Shown here piece by piece: positions 1-8,842 of a stretch of DNA of 16,830 bases. The first letter of the stretch is position 1, and every line of letters starts with the position of its first letter. The notes beneath the pieces are model-generated. The model did no database searches, had not been told where the DNA came from, and worked only from the letters and a program-made list of their open reading frames with translations. Made by a program: the position numbers and the translations under genes. Source of the stretch: CAZRUA01 sp964603125 (GTDB lineage: Bacteria > Bacteroidota > Bacteroidia > B-17B0 > Aurantibacillaceae); assembly GCA_964603125.1 (NCBI GenBank), contig CAZRUA010000080.1:1-16830 (forward strand). Direction: 5' to 3'.

Positions 1-605
1 TTCTTTTCTTTATCGCTTATTAAATCGCTTTTTAAAATATCAGCTTGTATAGCATCTTGCTTTGCAAAGTGTTCTAGTTGCACATTTAAAGAAAGCTTGC
101 TTTCTTCAAAAATATAGTTCCGATATTTTAACATTTCGATAAACGAATGTATTAAAATTTTTGGATTCTTTTCTCCATCAGTATAACGACACATCAAAAT
201 ATTTTTTCTCGCCAGTTCATTGATAAATTCTATATCAAAAGTTTTATCGTATTTTAAACTGGGTATATGAAGCAATAAGTCGGAAGCTTCGTACCAATCG
301 GTTTTTAAGTTATTATAAATTATCGTTTCAAACTTGCAATATTCGGGAACGGATATTTTAGCAAAGTCGTTTATGTACTCCAAATTGGCTCGGTTACGAT
401 TATAACCTATGTGCAAAATGAGTTTTAAAAATGATTCTTCTAATATCTCAAACATCCTTATTCGCAGGTTACATTTACCCACTAAAAAATGAGCATTTGC
501 TAGATGATTGATAAATTTTACATCAATAGCGTTAATTTGGCATACATCATAATACTTTTCCATCAATTCCTTTGGATACATCCATACTGGCTCTTTTGTA
601 AACAT
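1..605 (-). CDS. Partial gene, unknown protein (N-terminal 201 residues; C-terminus beyond the left edge)
   Basis: An uninterrupted reading frame runs leftwards from an ATG at 605 to the window edge without a stop, giving 201 codons starting MFTKEPVWMYPKELMEKYY. The start is decided by an AAGGAGG five bases upstream, the best Shine-Dalgarno in the window. The protein is soluble-looking, rich in Phe, Ile, Leu and Asn, and has no signal peptide or membrane segment. A weak internal repeat is visible: FINHLA at about residue 31, YINDFA at about 77 and FINELA at about 128, each followed by a long predicted helix, so it may be an alpha-helical repeat protein. I do not recognise the family. The frame and start are well supported; the function is unknown. 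Confidence 0.75.
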   Translation of the reverse strand, partial: MFTKEPVWMYPKELMEKYYDVCQINAIDVKFINHLANAHFLVGKCNLRIRMFEILEESFLKLILHIGYNRNRANLEYINDFAKISVPEYCKFETIIYNNLKTDWYEASDLLLHIPSLKYDKTFDIEFINELARKNILMCRYTDGEKNPKILIHSFIEMLKYRNYIFEESKLSLNVQLEHFAKQDAIQADILKSDLISDKEK

Positions 606-976
606 AAATACCTCCTTAGTTGTTTGTTTTTTAGGGGTTGGTAGCAGTTTTTCATAGGTTATGTATTTATACTTTTAAGTTACGATTACTTTCCTCATCC
701 TTAATTCTGAAAACACTAAGTGGTAACCTTTTTTTGATAAGTGGTTTTTTTGTACAAAAAAGATAGGATTGATTTTATTTCTCATGGCAAGCGATTTATA
801 GAATAACGCTATAAGGGCTGTTTTTGTTACATTTTTAACAAAATTTTAGTTCTTATTCATCCGACAAGTTATGCCATTGGTCGATATTTTTAATTGGTCT
901 TGTTTGATAGATAATTTGTATCTCGGAGATTATTTTTGTCATTCAGAATCAAATAGATTTAATTTGCATTTTATAA
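606..976. other. Intergenic region, 371 bp, between divergent genes
   Basis: No gene was found on either strand. Visible structure is small: AAGTGGT occurs at 718-724 and again at 739-745, 21 bp apart, and a TAAGTGG is present at 974-980. An 8-bp perfect stem (TTTTGTTA at 822-829 with TAACAAAA at 836-843, loop CATTTT) is followed by a short T run and could be a weak terminator or chance in AT-rich DNA. No full TAnnTTTG promoter was seen for either flanking gene. Confidence 0.4.
611..617 (-). promoter_or_regulatory. Strong Shine-Dalgarno of the leftward gene
   Basis: CCTCCTT on the plus strand reads AAGGAGG on the minus strand, five bases before the ATG at 605. It fixes the start of the leftward gene. 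None of the other genes in the window has a comparable site, which is normal for Bacteroidota and makes this one stand out. Confidence 0.75.
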
Positions 977-1786
977 GTGGCATACTCGATACAAATAGCA
1001 AATGATTTTGCCAAACATTACAAAGGAAAATGTTTGAATAAAGAGTATGTTTCTGTGTCAAACCCTTTAAAATGGCAATGCGTTAAAGGGCATACGTGGG
1101 ATGCACCTTTGAGTTTAATCAAGCAGGGTTCTTGGTGCAGTCAATGTAGTAAGCAACAATCTAAATCAGATACTCTCAACATTTACAAAGAGATTGCTAA
1201 AGCAAAGGGAGGTAAGTGCTTATCGAAAGAATACATTAATAGCCAAAGCAAACTTCTTTTTAAATGTGCTAAAGGGCATGAGTTTTATTCTCGTGCTGAA
1301 CACGTTAAAGGTAGTCGGGCTTGGTGTAGCATTTGTTCGGGTAAAAAGAAATTAACTATCGAAGATATGCAAACGATAGCTTCTAAAAAGGGCGGTGTTT
1401 GCTTATCAAAAAAATATATTGATAACACAACAAAACTGAAATGGAAATGCGCTAAGGGTCATACATGGTATGCAGAACCTGTTAAAGTTAAATACATCAC
1501 ATGGTGTCCGCATTACGATTGTAGATATAACTCAGTAAGAGAAAAGCTTAAAGCTGATATTAATGATTTAAGAAAGTTCGCTAAGTTAATCGGTGGACGG
1601 TTGATTTCTAAGGAATATAAAAACTCAAATTCGCCTTTGGAATGGGAATGTAAAAATAAACACCGATTTATATTAACTGCAAACGCAGTTAAAAATGATT
1701 TGGTTTGGTGTAGTGAATGTAATCCGAAAAGGGTTGATAAAACATCCTATAAAAAGCGAGTGAAAAATCAGTTGCTCAATAAATAG
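977..1786 (+). CDS. Protein of four tandem zinc-ribbon-like repeats (C-x3-H ... C-x2-C)
   Basis: The 269-residue product is almost entirely four copies of a unit of about 55 residues: a short helix, then KGGKCLSKEY, a KL-W-C-x3-H-x-W core, and a WCxxC end. Putative zinc ligands are C35/H39/C54/C57, C97/H101/C117/C120, C158/H162/C177/C182 (spacing widened to CPHYDC) and C225/H229/C245/C248. The unit resembles the probable zinc-ribbon repeat (DUF4379-like) found in bacteria and large viruses, whose role is not established; nucleic-acid binding is a guess. No nuclease or other catalytic domain is attached. The C-terminal 20 residues are very basic. The start is a GTG directly after an in-frame TAA at 974-976, so nothing can be added upstream in this frame; the first repeat nevertheless looks complete. 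It has no Shine-Dalgarno. Confidence 0.8.
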   Translation: MAYSIQIANDFAKHYKGKCLNKEYVSVSNPLKWQCVKGHTWDAPLSLIKQGSWCSQCSKQQSKSDTLNIYKEIAKAKGGKCLSKEYINSQSKLLFKCAKGHEFYSRAEHVKGSRAWCSICSGKKKLTIEDMQTIASKKGGVCLSKKYIDNTTKLKWKCAKGHTWYAEPVKVKYITWCPHYDCRYNSVREKLKADINDLRKFAKLIGGRLISKEYKNSNSPLEWECKNKHRFILTANAVKNDLVWCSECNPKRVDKTSYKKRVKNQLLNK

Positions 1787-1790
1787 CATT

Positions 1791-1798
1791 TATATTTG
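1791..1798 (+). promoter_or_regulatory. Candidate -7 promoter box of the 1973-6675 operon
   Basis: TATATTTG matches the Bacteroidota -7 consensus TAnnTTTG. A TTG at 1772-1774 lies 16 bp upstream, a little close for a -33 element. If used, the leader before the ATG at 1973 would be about 165 nt. Confidence 0.35.
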
Positions 1799-1846
1799 TG
1801 CAAAATCTAAGTTTTAAACTGTACATCAATTCTTGGTGTGCAAAAT
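1797..1846 (+). repeat. TGTGCAAAAT direct repeat, two copies exactly 40 bp apart
   Basis: TGTGCAAAAT is present at 1797-1806 and 1837-1846, in the presumed leader of the secreted-protein operon. The nine-base core TGTGCAAAA also occurs, on the other strand, at 8926-8934 and 16596-16604, both intergenic, and once inside the leftward gene at 410-418. It may be a regulator site; function unknown. Confidence 0.35.
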
Positions 1847-1972
1847 TTTAAATTACATCACTAAATTTCAAAAATATTTGTGTATCACAAAATAAAATAT
1901 TATTATTGCTATAATTAAAATATATAATTGAATAACACCCTTTGTAAATTATTAACCTTTAAAAATTTAAAC

Positions 1973-3400
1973 ATGAAAAAATTACATTTATTAAGCATTA
2001 GTGTTTTGTCTGCATTTATGGTTAATGCACAATCAAACAGCACAAATTGGAAAATGAATGGAAACAATGCTACATTAGGAGATTTCATTGGAACTACGAC
2101 AAACACAAGTCTAGTACTAAAGGCTTACAGTAATACTGTTGCTTCATTTGCTCCTTCTGGCGAGTTTAAATTAAATATGTTTTCATCAGGGGCTAATCAG
2201 TTTGCATATTTTGATGCTAATGGAATTATGAGAGCTAAGCCTCTTGGTTTAGCCACTCAATATTTAAACGGTTTGGGTCAATGGGTTAATTTACCAACGG
2301 CAGGTAATTCGGGATTATGGTTTCAAAATGGCAATAATTTATACTGGAATTTACCTAATGGCAATGTTGGGATTGGCACAATCAATCCTTTAACAACATT
2401 GGATGTAAATGGGTCGATACGTTGTACACAAGACCTTTTCGTAGGAGGGGGAATTGTAATTTCTGATAAAATTGCAGCGACCACCGAAGTAAAGGGATTT
2501 GACTTTAAAGTGCAAAATGATTTAGATGTTCAAGGTTCAGCTCGTTTTTCACAATTAGCTACAGGTGCGCTGAAAATGGTCTATGTTGGAGCAAATGGAG
2601 TCTTAATTGCAGGGCCTTCCCCAACTCCAGCAAATCCCACAACGGCTTGTAATCCTTTAGCAAGTAATTGGGCTATCGGTGGTAATTTGGGGGCAGGTAT
2701 TGCAGATTTCTCAATTGGTTCATGTGATGCTTCCGATTTTCATTTAAAAGCAGGCAGTGTAAATTGGGCGCATTTATTTGCATCAAGTGGTAATTTTTCA
2801 TTGAATGACAATACAAATAATATAATAGACCCTAATGCGAAGTTTGAAATTAACTCGACTAATAAATTGGCATTTTTAGTAGATGCAAAATTTAACAATA
2901 ATGGAAATTATATAAGTAAATTTTATACTGAGCAGCAATACCAAACTAAAGTCTTTGGTGTTTTCTCAGACCCAACACCAACAAACCATTTAAGCGGTGA
3001 TGAAATTGAAACTTTTACTGTTAACAACGATGGTTCAACAATTATAAATACGAACACTACTAATGCTTTTGACGTGTTTAATTCAGCAACAAATAAAAGT
3101 GTTTTCCGTGTAAAAACAACAGGATTTGTCTATGCTAAAGAAATTAACGTTCAATTAGCAGACTTCCCTGATTATGTATTCTCTAACGATTATAAAATGC
3201 CTTCACTTTATGAATTAGAAAATTTCATAAATAAAAATCATCATTTACCGAAAGTTCCTGCTGCGAAGGAAATTTTAGAAAACGGAGCTAATATTGGCGA
3301 AATAAGCAAAATTCAAATGGAAAAAATTGAAGAGTTAACACTATACATAATTAAACTTCAAAAGGAAATAGATGAATTAAAGAAAAAAATCAACAACTAA
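1973..3400 (+). CDS. Secreted tail-fibre-like surface protein with C-terminal coiled coil
   Basis: The 475-residue product begins with a clear signal peptide (MKKLHLLSISVLSAFMVNAQ). The ATG at 1973 is therefore preferred over a TTG 45 bases upstream that would bury the signal. Residues 131-149 carry the NVGIGTxNPxxxLDVNGSI motif that is frequent in Bacteroidota tail-fibre-like and adhesin-like proteins. The last 78 residues (398-475), with DYVF, an LPKVP stretch and EKIEELTLYIIKLQKEIDEL, match the common C-terminal module of these proteins, which ends in a probable trimerising coiled coil. There is no type A or B T9SS sorting domain and no S74 autoprotease module, so how it is held at the surface is unclear. 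It is first in an operon, with the protease gene starting 10 bp downstream. The substrate or binding partner is unknown. Confidence 0.85.
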   Translation: MKKLHLLSISVLSAFMVNAQSNSTNWKMNGNNATLGDFIGTTTNTSLVLKAYSNTVASFAPSGEFKLNMFSSGANQFAYFDANGIMRAKPLGLATQYLNGLGQWVNLPTAGNSGLWFQNGNNLYWNLPNGNVGIGTINPLTTLDVNGSIRCTQDLFVGGGIVISDKIAATTEVKGFDFKVQNDLDVQGSARFSQLATGALKMVYVGANGVLIAGPSPTPANPTTACNPLASNWAIGGNLGAGIADFSIGSCDASDFHLKAGSVNWAHLFASSGNFSLNDNTNNIIDPNAKFEINSTNKLAFLVDAKFNNNGNYISKFYTEQQYQTKVFGVFSDPTPTNHLSGDEIETFTVNNDGSTIINTNTTNAFDVFNSATNKSVFRVKTTGFVYAKEINVQLADFPDYVFSNDYKMPSLYELENFINKNHHLPKVPAAKEILENGANIGEISKIQMEKIEELTLYIIKLQKEIDELKKKINN

Positions 3401-3410
3401 AATTATTCTA

Positions 3411-5966
3411 ATGTTAAAAAAGTTGACAATAACACTGTTATTTTTGATGCAAGGATTTTACATTTTTACTCAAAATAACTCGTTTTACTATTACGGTGCT
3501 GAAAAAACTGACGTAGCTTTCAATAACTCGTATATTTCAGTAAAATTTAATTCAAATTCTAGCTTCGAGCAAAAAAGAAATATCGTTTCTCGTTATTCTG
3601 ATTTGAATGAATTTACCATTATCAATAAAGAAATCACTAAAGATTTATATGTATTGAGTACAACTACCTCATTAACAAATGAAAGAATAGAAATTCTTTT
3701 AAGTCAACTAGAAAATGAACCATTGGTTAATTTTGCAGGTAGAGCTCTATCAAAAAACGGTTCTGTCTTTTTATATACCGACGAGATTAATTTCAAGTTA
3801 AAATCAAATTACTTGCTAAGTACCATCTCGAATATTTTAGTTAATTCAAATTGCTCAAAAATTCAGAGTTATCCTTTTGATGATAACATTAAAACAGCCT
3901 TATTAAATAAGCTGGGTAATTTAACAACTATTCAAACAGCAAACTTATTATTTGAAACTGGATATTTTGAATTTGTAGAACCAAACTTTATATTTCTAAC
4001 GAGTATTGCCAGTATTGACCCTTTCTTTTCTCAACAATGGGCATTAAAAAATACTGGTCAGAGTGGTGGTACTGTTGGTTCCGACATGAAAATTGAACAA
4101 GCTTGGCAAATTACAGAAGGGAGAAGTGATGTAAAAATTGCTGTAATCGACAATGGAGTTGATTTAACTCATCCAGACTTGGCTCAAAACTTATTACAAG
4201 GTTTTAATGGTTTCGATTTATCAAATAATGGTTCATATTCTGACCCATCAACGGAAACTCACGGCACAGCTGTTTCAGGAATAATTGGAGCGGTAAAAGA
4301 TAATAATCTTGGAATATCAGGAGTTGCACCAAAATGCAAAATCTTGCCGATTAAAGCGATCATAGGCATTGGCACAAGTGATATAACAACAGCGAATGCT
4401 TGTGCTGCTGCAATTGATTGGGCTTGGCAAAATGGAGCAGATGTCATAAGTAATTCATGGACAATTGGGGTTGGGCAATCTGTTATAGATAACGCAATAC
4501 TTAATGCAGTTACAAATGGAAGAGGGGGGTTAGGATGTGTTTTATTATTTTCTACTGGTAATCAATCTTTACCAAATATAGGTTACCCATCGAGTAATCC
4601 GAATGTACTGTCAGTTGGCTCTACTAACGATATGGACACAAAATCTTCATTTTCAAATTATGGTTCTTTCATTGATTTAACAGCTCCGGGGGAAGAAATT
4701 TATACTTTAGATTTACAAGGAGCAAATGGAAAAAATTCAACCGACTTCGTGAGTGACTTTTCGGGAACATCAGCTTCTTGCCCTTTTGCTGCTGGAGTTG
4801 CTGCATTAGTTCTATCTGTAAATAGATGTTTAAATTATACTCAAGTAAAACAAGTGATGGAATTAAGTTGCGACAAGGTTTCAGGAGAATGCTACAATGG
4901 GAACAATTCAAATCCAAACGGAAGCTGGAATAAATTTTTGGGTCATGGTAGAGTCAACGCCTACAATGCAGTTAGATTTGCTTTTGATGAAACAATGCAA
5001 AGCTTTAACAATCAACAAGGAATCGACCAAGGAGAAACTATTTCTGGATATACGCAAATTATTTTAACTCAACCAATACCTGGAGTAGCTGCTGGTACAT
5101 ATATTGTAAAACCACATTTAGTAACTGCTAATTTTATTTATACAAGTGATAACAGCTCCGTAATTAATGTTTCAACTAATGGTTTATCATTAGCAACACA
5201 AAATGATGGTTGTTCATTTGCATATCTCAGTAACTTAACGTCGACAGGTTTTACAGCTAATACTTATGTTTATGAGGCTTTCGATGTGTTGTCAAATAGC
5301 ATAGGATGGATACCTAATCCCCCAAATAGTACATTCTTTAACGCTAATGTATTTGATGTTTACAGCAACGATTTATATTTGCAAAATCAAAATATTTCCA
5401 CTAACGAGATTTTTGTCGCAATAAATAAAATTGAAGCTGGTGAAAATGTACACCCTACGCATCCTATTGGAAACTATAACATATTAAGTGGTTCTAACAC
5501 TAACTTGAAAGCTGTGAATAAAATTAGGCTGGCTAATGGTTTTAAAGCAGAATACGGTTCCAATTTTAAAGCGGAAATAAGCCCTCTTTTTACTTGTACA
5601 CAATATCCTAATGGTAGAATGAGTAACCCTATTGTTAAGGAAATTGAAATACTAACATTGGAAGATAATTCATTGAGTAACAAAATTTCAAGTGATTTTA
5701 ATACCTTATCAAAATTAGATGTTTATCCCAATCCATTTAATTCAGAAGCAATTATTAATTATAGTTTAACAAAGGATGATGTTATTAATTTAAAAATTTA
5801 TGACCAATACGGACAACTTGTAAATGAAGTTAAAAGTAATTTAAGTCAAAAGGCTGGTAGTTATAGTTTAAGAATTTCCGATTTATCATTAACAAGTGGA
5901 ATTTATTATTTAAGGTTAACAACAAGTGAAAATGAAATTTCAAAAAAAATTGTCAAACTTAATTAG
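3411..5966 (+). CDS. S8 (subtilisin-family) serine peptidase with T9SS type A sorting domain
   Basis: This 851-residue secreted endopeptidase has a signal peptide (about residues 1-20) and a pro-region of roughly 200 residues. The S8 catalytic domain has Asp247 (AVIDNGVD), His284 (ETHGTAVSG), the probable oxyanion Asn384 (STGN) and Ser454 (SGTSASCPFAAGVAAL), so the triad is intact. A small beta domain at about 663-730 (AGENV..., LANGFKAEYGSNFKAEI) is of the kind often found just before T9SS tails. Residues 769-851 are a type A sorting domain (LDVYPNPFNSEAII ... GIYYLRL ... KKIVKL). It should cross the outer membrane by T9SS and be released or anchored after tail removal. The 10-bp gap to the upstream gene and the overlap with the downstream beta-barrel gene indicate one operon. 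The substrate cannot be read from the sequence. Confidence 0.95.
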   Translation: MLKKLTITLLFLMQGFYIFTQNNSFYYYGAEKTDVAFNNSYISVKFNSNSSFEQKRNIVSRYSDLNEFTIINKEITKDLYVLSTTTSLTNERIEILLSQLENEPLVNFAGRALSKNGSVFLYTDEINFKLKSNYLLSTISNILVNSNCSKIQSYPFDDNIKTALLNKLGNLTTIQTANLLFETGYFEFVEPNFIFLTSIASIDPFFSQQWALKNTGQSGGTVGSDMKIEQAWQITEGRSDVKIAVIDNGVDLTHPDLAQNLLQGFNGFDLSNNGSYSDPSTETHGTAVSGIIGAVKDNNLGISGVAPKCKILPIKAIIGIGTSDITTANACAAAIDWAWQNGADVISNSWTIGVGQSVIDNAILNAVTNGRGGLGCVLLFSTGNQSLPNIGYPSSNPNVLSVGSTNDMDTKSSFSNYGSFIDLTAPGEEIYTLDLQGANGKNSTDFVSDFSGTSASCPFAAGVAALVLSVNRCLNYTQVKQVMELSCDKVSGECYNGNNSNPNGSWNKFLGHGRVNAYNAVRFAFDETMQSFNNQQGIDQGETISGYTQIILTQPIPGVAAGTYIVKPHLVTANFIYTSDNSSVINVSTNGLSLATQNDGCSFAYLSNLTSTGFTANTYVYEAFDVLSNSIGWIPNPPNSTFFNANVFDVYSNDLYLQNQNISTNEIFVAINKIEAGENVHPTHPIGNYNILSGSNTNLKAVNKIRLANGFKAEYGSNFKAEISPLFTCTQYPNGRMSNPIVKEIEILTLEDNSLSNKISSDFNTLSKLDVYPNPFNSEAIINYSLTKDDVINLKIYDQYGQLVNEVKSNLSQKAGSYSLRISDLSLTSGIYYLRLTTSENEISKKIVKLN

Positions 5967-6675
5967 TTTTATTTTAATTTTTAACTTTCAAATTATTTTT
6001 GCCCAAAATAATTCTTATTTAGTTTCTATTTCATCGGATTTGAACTTTACATTTTCTTCAAATGACGATGTTAATTTTTACAAACCTCATAAGTATTCCT
6101 TTAAAGATAATTATGGATTTGGAGGGAATATTTTTTACAATAGGCAAATTAGTAAGACACTTTCAGTAGATTTAGGAATTGGTTTTTCATCACAACGATA
6201 TTTTTTTGAAACAAATTGTTTCTGTTTTATTTTTGCAGACAGAATTTCAGTTTTAAATAATTATGTAAAAAGTAATTTTTTATCTATACCAATTAGACTA
6301 AAAACTGACTTTTATAAAAATGAAAGGTTTAAGTTATTTATTAAAATTGGTGCAGTTGGTAATGGCAGTCTTAAATCATCAAGATATATTGAAAAAGAAA
6401 CTACCATTCTATCTTCTAATCAAAATAGTTATGAATTTATTTCTGAAGATAAATTCAATTTGAAAACCAAATTTAACAATTATTTAGGGTGCGACTTTTC
6501 ATTTGGAATTGGAAGTGAATTCAAAATAAAAAACAGATTTTATCAATTAAATATATCTTATTTAAAAAACTTGATAAACTGGAAATACGAACTTAATTAT
6601 AATTCTAATTATATTTATGTAATTAAAAATCGAACTTTAAGGATTGAATTTGCCGCATTATTAAATGGAAAGTAA
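5932..6675 (+). CDS. Outer-membrane beta-barrel protein
   Basis: The 247-residue product starts with a signal peptide (MKFQKKLSN, a hydrophobic stretch, then IIFAQ). The rest is alternating aromatic/polar beta strands with Asn- and Lys-rich turns and the segment FLSIPIRLKTDF, typical of small Bacteroidota beta-barrels (PorT/OMP_b-brl type). The ATG at 5932 is chosen because it opens the signal peptide directly; a GTG at 5926 would add only two residues. Either start lies inside the last codons of the protease gene (35-nt overlap from 5932), so translation is probably coupled. The likely role is as an outer-membrane partner of the co-transcribed protease or surface protein; this is inference from context. 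Confidence 0.8.
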   Translation: MKFQKKLSNLISFILIFNFQIIFAQNNSYLVSISSDLNFTFSSNDDVNFYKPHKYSFKDNYGFGGNIFYNRQISKTLSVDLGIGFSSQRYFFETNCFCFIFADRISVLNNYVKSNFLSIPIRLKTDFYKNERFKLFIKIGAVGNGSLKSSRYIEKETTILSSNQNSYEFISEDKFNLKTKFNNYLGCDFSFGIGSEFKIKNRFYQLNISYLKNLINWKYELNYNSNYIYVIKNRTLRIEFAALLNGK

Positions 6676-6677
6676 CT

Positions 6678-6715
6678 ATTGTAAATTCTCATCAATTATA
6701 TTGAGAATTTACAAT
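6678..6715. terminator. Bidirectional hairpin terminator between convergent genes
   Basis: A perfect 14-bp stem (ATTGTAAATTCTCA at 6678-6691 with TGAGAATTTACAAT at 6702-6715) encloses a 10-nt loop. It sits two bases after the stop of the beta-barrel gene, and its right arm ends on the last base of the leftward gene's stop codon. The stem is AT-rich and lacks a long T run, so it may act as a 3'-end stabiliser rather than a classical intrinsic terminator. Confidence 0.7.
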
Positions 6716-8673
6716 TATCGCAACAATTCTATATAACCTGTTAAGTTTAGCTTTTTATCATTTTTCCCTTTCAGCTCAATAACGTAATAATATGTTCCTT
6801 CACTTGCATCGCAACCCTTTATTTTTCCGTCCCATAATGAAACATAAAGTGTTGTAAAGGTAACATCAGATACACAAACCACCGATTTACCCCAACGGTC
6901 GTAAATGGTGTAGCTTATGTTATTATAGTAGTATGGTTTTATGATAAATAAATCATTGTTATCATCGTTGTTAGGGGTAAACACGTTCGGCATAAACCAT
7001 TTTAAACTATCTTCTACAATTACTACTACACTTGCCGTATCAAAACAATTGGGGTCGTTGTTGGTTGCCAGTAATGTTACTGTGTAGGTGCCTGCTTGTG
7101 TAAATGTATAACTTGGGTCGATAGTGTATAATGTATCAGTTGGGAAATACCAATTATAATTATTAGCGTTTGCACTATTGTTTATATAAACCGTTTGAAA
7201 AGGCACTAAGCCTGTAAGTGGATTTGGGTAGGCTGTAAAAGACGCATTTACAGTGTTTAAAAACGGAACTGTTACATTGGTTTGATAGGTGCAACCTAAA
7301 TTATCTTTTACAATTAGTGTATAAGTGCCTGTGCTAAGGTTTGTAAAACTTGTATCGTTTACAAATCCACTACCAATATCATAAGTGTAAGGATTATTGT
7401 AATCATCAGGTGGAGCTAAATTAATTGTTCCCTTATTTACTCCGCAAACTTCTTTTTTAACAATTACAGTATCAGGCATTGGTGGTTGATGCACAATTAT
7501 TTTATGTTGCTGTGTGTACATACAACCTTGTGCATCTTTTACATAGGCAATATAATCGGTTGTTTTACTTGGTGTTGCTATTGGGTTTGCAATAGTGCTA
7601 TCATTTAGCCCTGCTTTTGGATACCATTTTACCGAGCCACCATTTAATGCTCCACAATTTAATTGGACTGCATTACCGTAACAAATTGTTGTGTCCATTA
7701 AATTGGTGAAGGTTGGAGAAGTTGGGCAGTTTGTTGTGTATGCAAGAATGAACATTTGATGAGCGTTGATTAAGCCATATGATGTAGGCGCGGTTACAAG
7801 CATATTAAATGTTGTGCTATTATTATTTACAATTGATTTAATGTTAGATAGTGCATCTGTACTATCCATTTGCAAATTTACGTCATCGTCAGCCAATGCA
7901 GTTAGCGTATTATTATGATAATCAAAACTTCCTCCAACTTTAGTGGAATCATATAACCCATTAATACTGCCCAGTAATGTTGTTGAACCTTGATTAAATG
8001 AAATAAAAGTTTCATTTGAAGGATTAGCAGCCTGCACGTTTACACCATAATAAGATAAACCAACATCATTGGTATTTAATATTGGATTTAAGTTTTTTAT
8101 TTGATAGGTATTATATGAAAGATATGTTTTATCTAATAATGTAATAGCTACATTTGTATTAGACATACTTAAATCTTCGTAAATAATAATTAAACCCCAA
8201 CTGTTTGAAACTGTTTCTCGCCCATGCCAAATTTGTTGAAATGCTTGACTTTTCATTTTAAAATAATTATTGTTTGGCAATACATAATTTGTAACATCAG
8301 CAATTTGTATCCAACAATCATTATATGGATTAATTATATCAAAATGATAGTGTACAGAATTAAAATCATTGTTCGATAATAACACTTGATTATTATTTAG
8401 CTCAACAGTGAAAGTATCTTGCTTAGTAAAAGGGGTATTGAGATTGTATATAAATGTTAAAGTGGTTAAAAATGCTTTTTTAATAATTGCACCAGATGGA
8501 ATCGTATTAGCAAAATAAAAACTATCTGCCTGAAGATATGTCCCCCCCCAACCTAAAAAAGAGTGAGAATCAAAACTAACTCCCCCTTTTATATTTTGCT
8601 GGTAAAAAAGGGTTTGACCCTTTGCTTTACAAATTGAAAACACTAAAAATAATATCAGGTATTTTTTAATCAT
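6715..8673 (-). CDS. Secreted PKD-domain protein with T9SS type B (gliding-motility C-terminal) sorting domain
   Basis: The 652-residue product has a signal peptide (MIKKYLILFLVFSICKAKGQ). A beta-rich N-terminal domain of about 300 residues follows, containing GLIIIYEDLS. Next come an Ig-like repeat region (CPTSPTFTNLMDTTICYG ... KTTDYIAYVKDAQGC), a second one after it, and a PKD-like domain at about 478-556 (YNWYFPTDT ... YTFTQAGTYTVTLLATN). The last 95 residues, with VFTPNNDDNNDLFII, YTIYDRWGK and LWDG followed by EGTYYYVIEL, are the gliding motility-associated C-terminal domain, i.e. the type B signal for T9SS export and cell-surface attachment. It is probably an adhesin or surface-structure protein. 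It is transcribed alone and leftwards, convergent with the protease operon. A TAAATTTG sequence (minus strand, 8690-8697) just upstream matches the -7 consensus. Confidence 0.9.
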   Translation of the reverse strand: MIKKYLILFLVFSICKAKGQTLFYQQNIKGGVSFDSHSFLGWGGTYLQADSFYFANTIPSGAIIKKAFLTTLTFIYNLNTPFTKQDTFTVELNNNQVLLSNNDFNSVHYHFDIINPYNDCWIQIADVTNYVLPNNNYFKMKSQAFQQIWHGRETVSNSWGLIIIYEDLSMSNTNVAITLLDKTYLSYNTYQIKNLNPILNTNDVGLSYYGVNVQAANPSNETFISFNQGSTTLLGSINGLYDSTKVGGSFDYHNNTLTALADDDVNLQMDSTDALSNIKSIVNNNSTTFNMLVTAPTSYGLINAHQMFILAYTTNCPTSPTFTNLMDTTICYGNAVQLNCGALNGGSVKWYPKAGLNDSTIANPIATPSKTTDYIAYVKDAQGCMYTQQHKIIVHQPPMPDTVIVKKEVCGVNKGTINLAPPDDYNNPYTYDIGSGFVNDTSFTNLSTGTYTLIVKDNLGCTYQTNVTVPFLNTVNASFTAYPNPLTGLVPFQTVYINNSANANNYNWYFPTDTLYTIDPSYTFTQAGTYTVTLLATNNDPNCFDTASVVVIVEDSLKWFMPNVFTPNNDDNNDLFIIKPYYYNNISYTIYDRWGKSVVCVSDVTFTTLYVSLWDGKIKGCDASEGTYYYVIELKGKNDKKLNLTGYIELLR

Positions 8674-8842
8674 ATAGAAGATTCTAACACAAATTTAAGC
8701 AAAAAGCAAGTAATATTTTATTTTTTCTGGTAAATGGTCGAATATTTATTGTAATTGGCATTGCGTTGTAACAAATATTTTATATTATTGTTTTAAAATT
8801 TAATAGTTCTTTCCGATTAATATTTTCACTTCTATCAGTAAA

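Noticed and set aside
822..843. 8-bp hairpin as a terminator
   Set aside because: The stem is entirely AT-rich and far from any gene end on the plus strand; kept only as a note in the intergenic entry.
1915..2106. Minus-strand 63-codon frame
   Set aside because: It lies opposite the signal peptide region of the tail-fibre-like protein and has no independent support.
4259..5683. Minus-strand frames opposite the protease gene (4259-4447, 4669-4917, 5474-5683)
   Set aside because: They are shadows of a gene with an intact catalytic triad and sorting domain.
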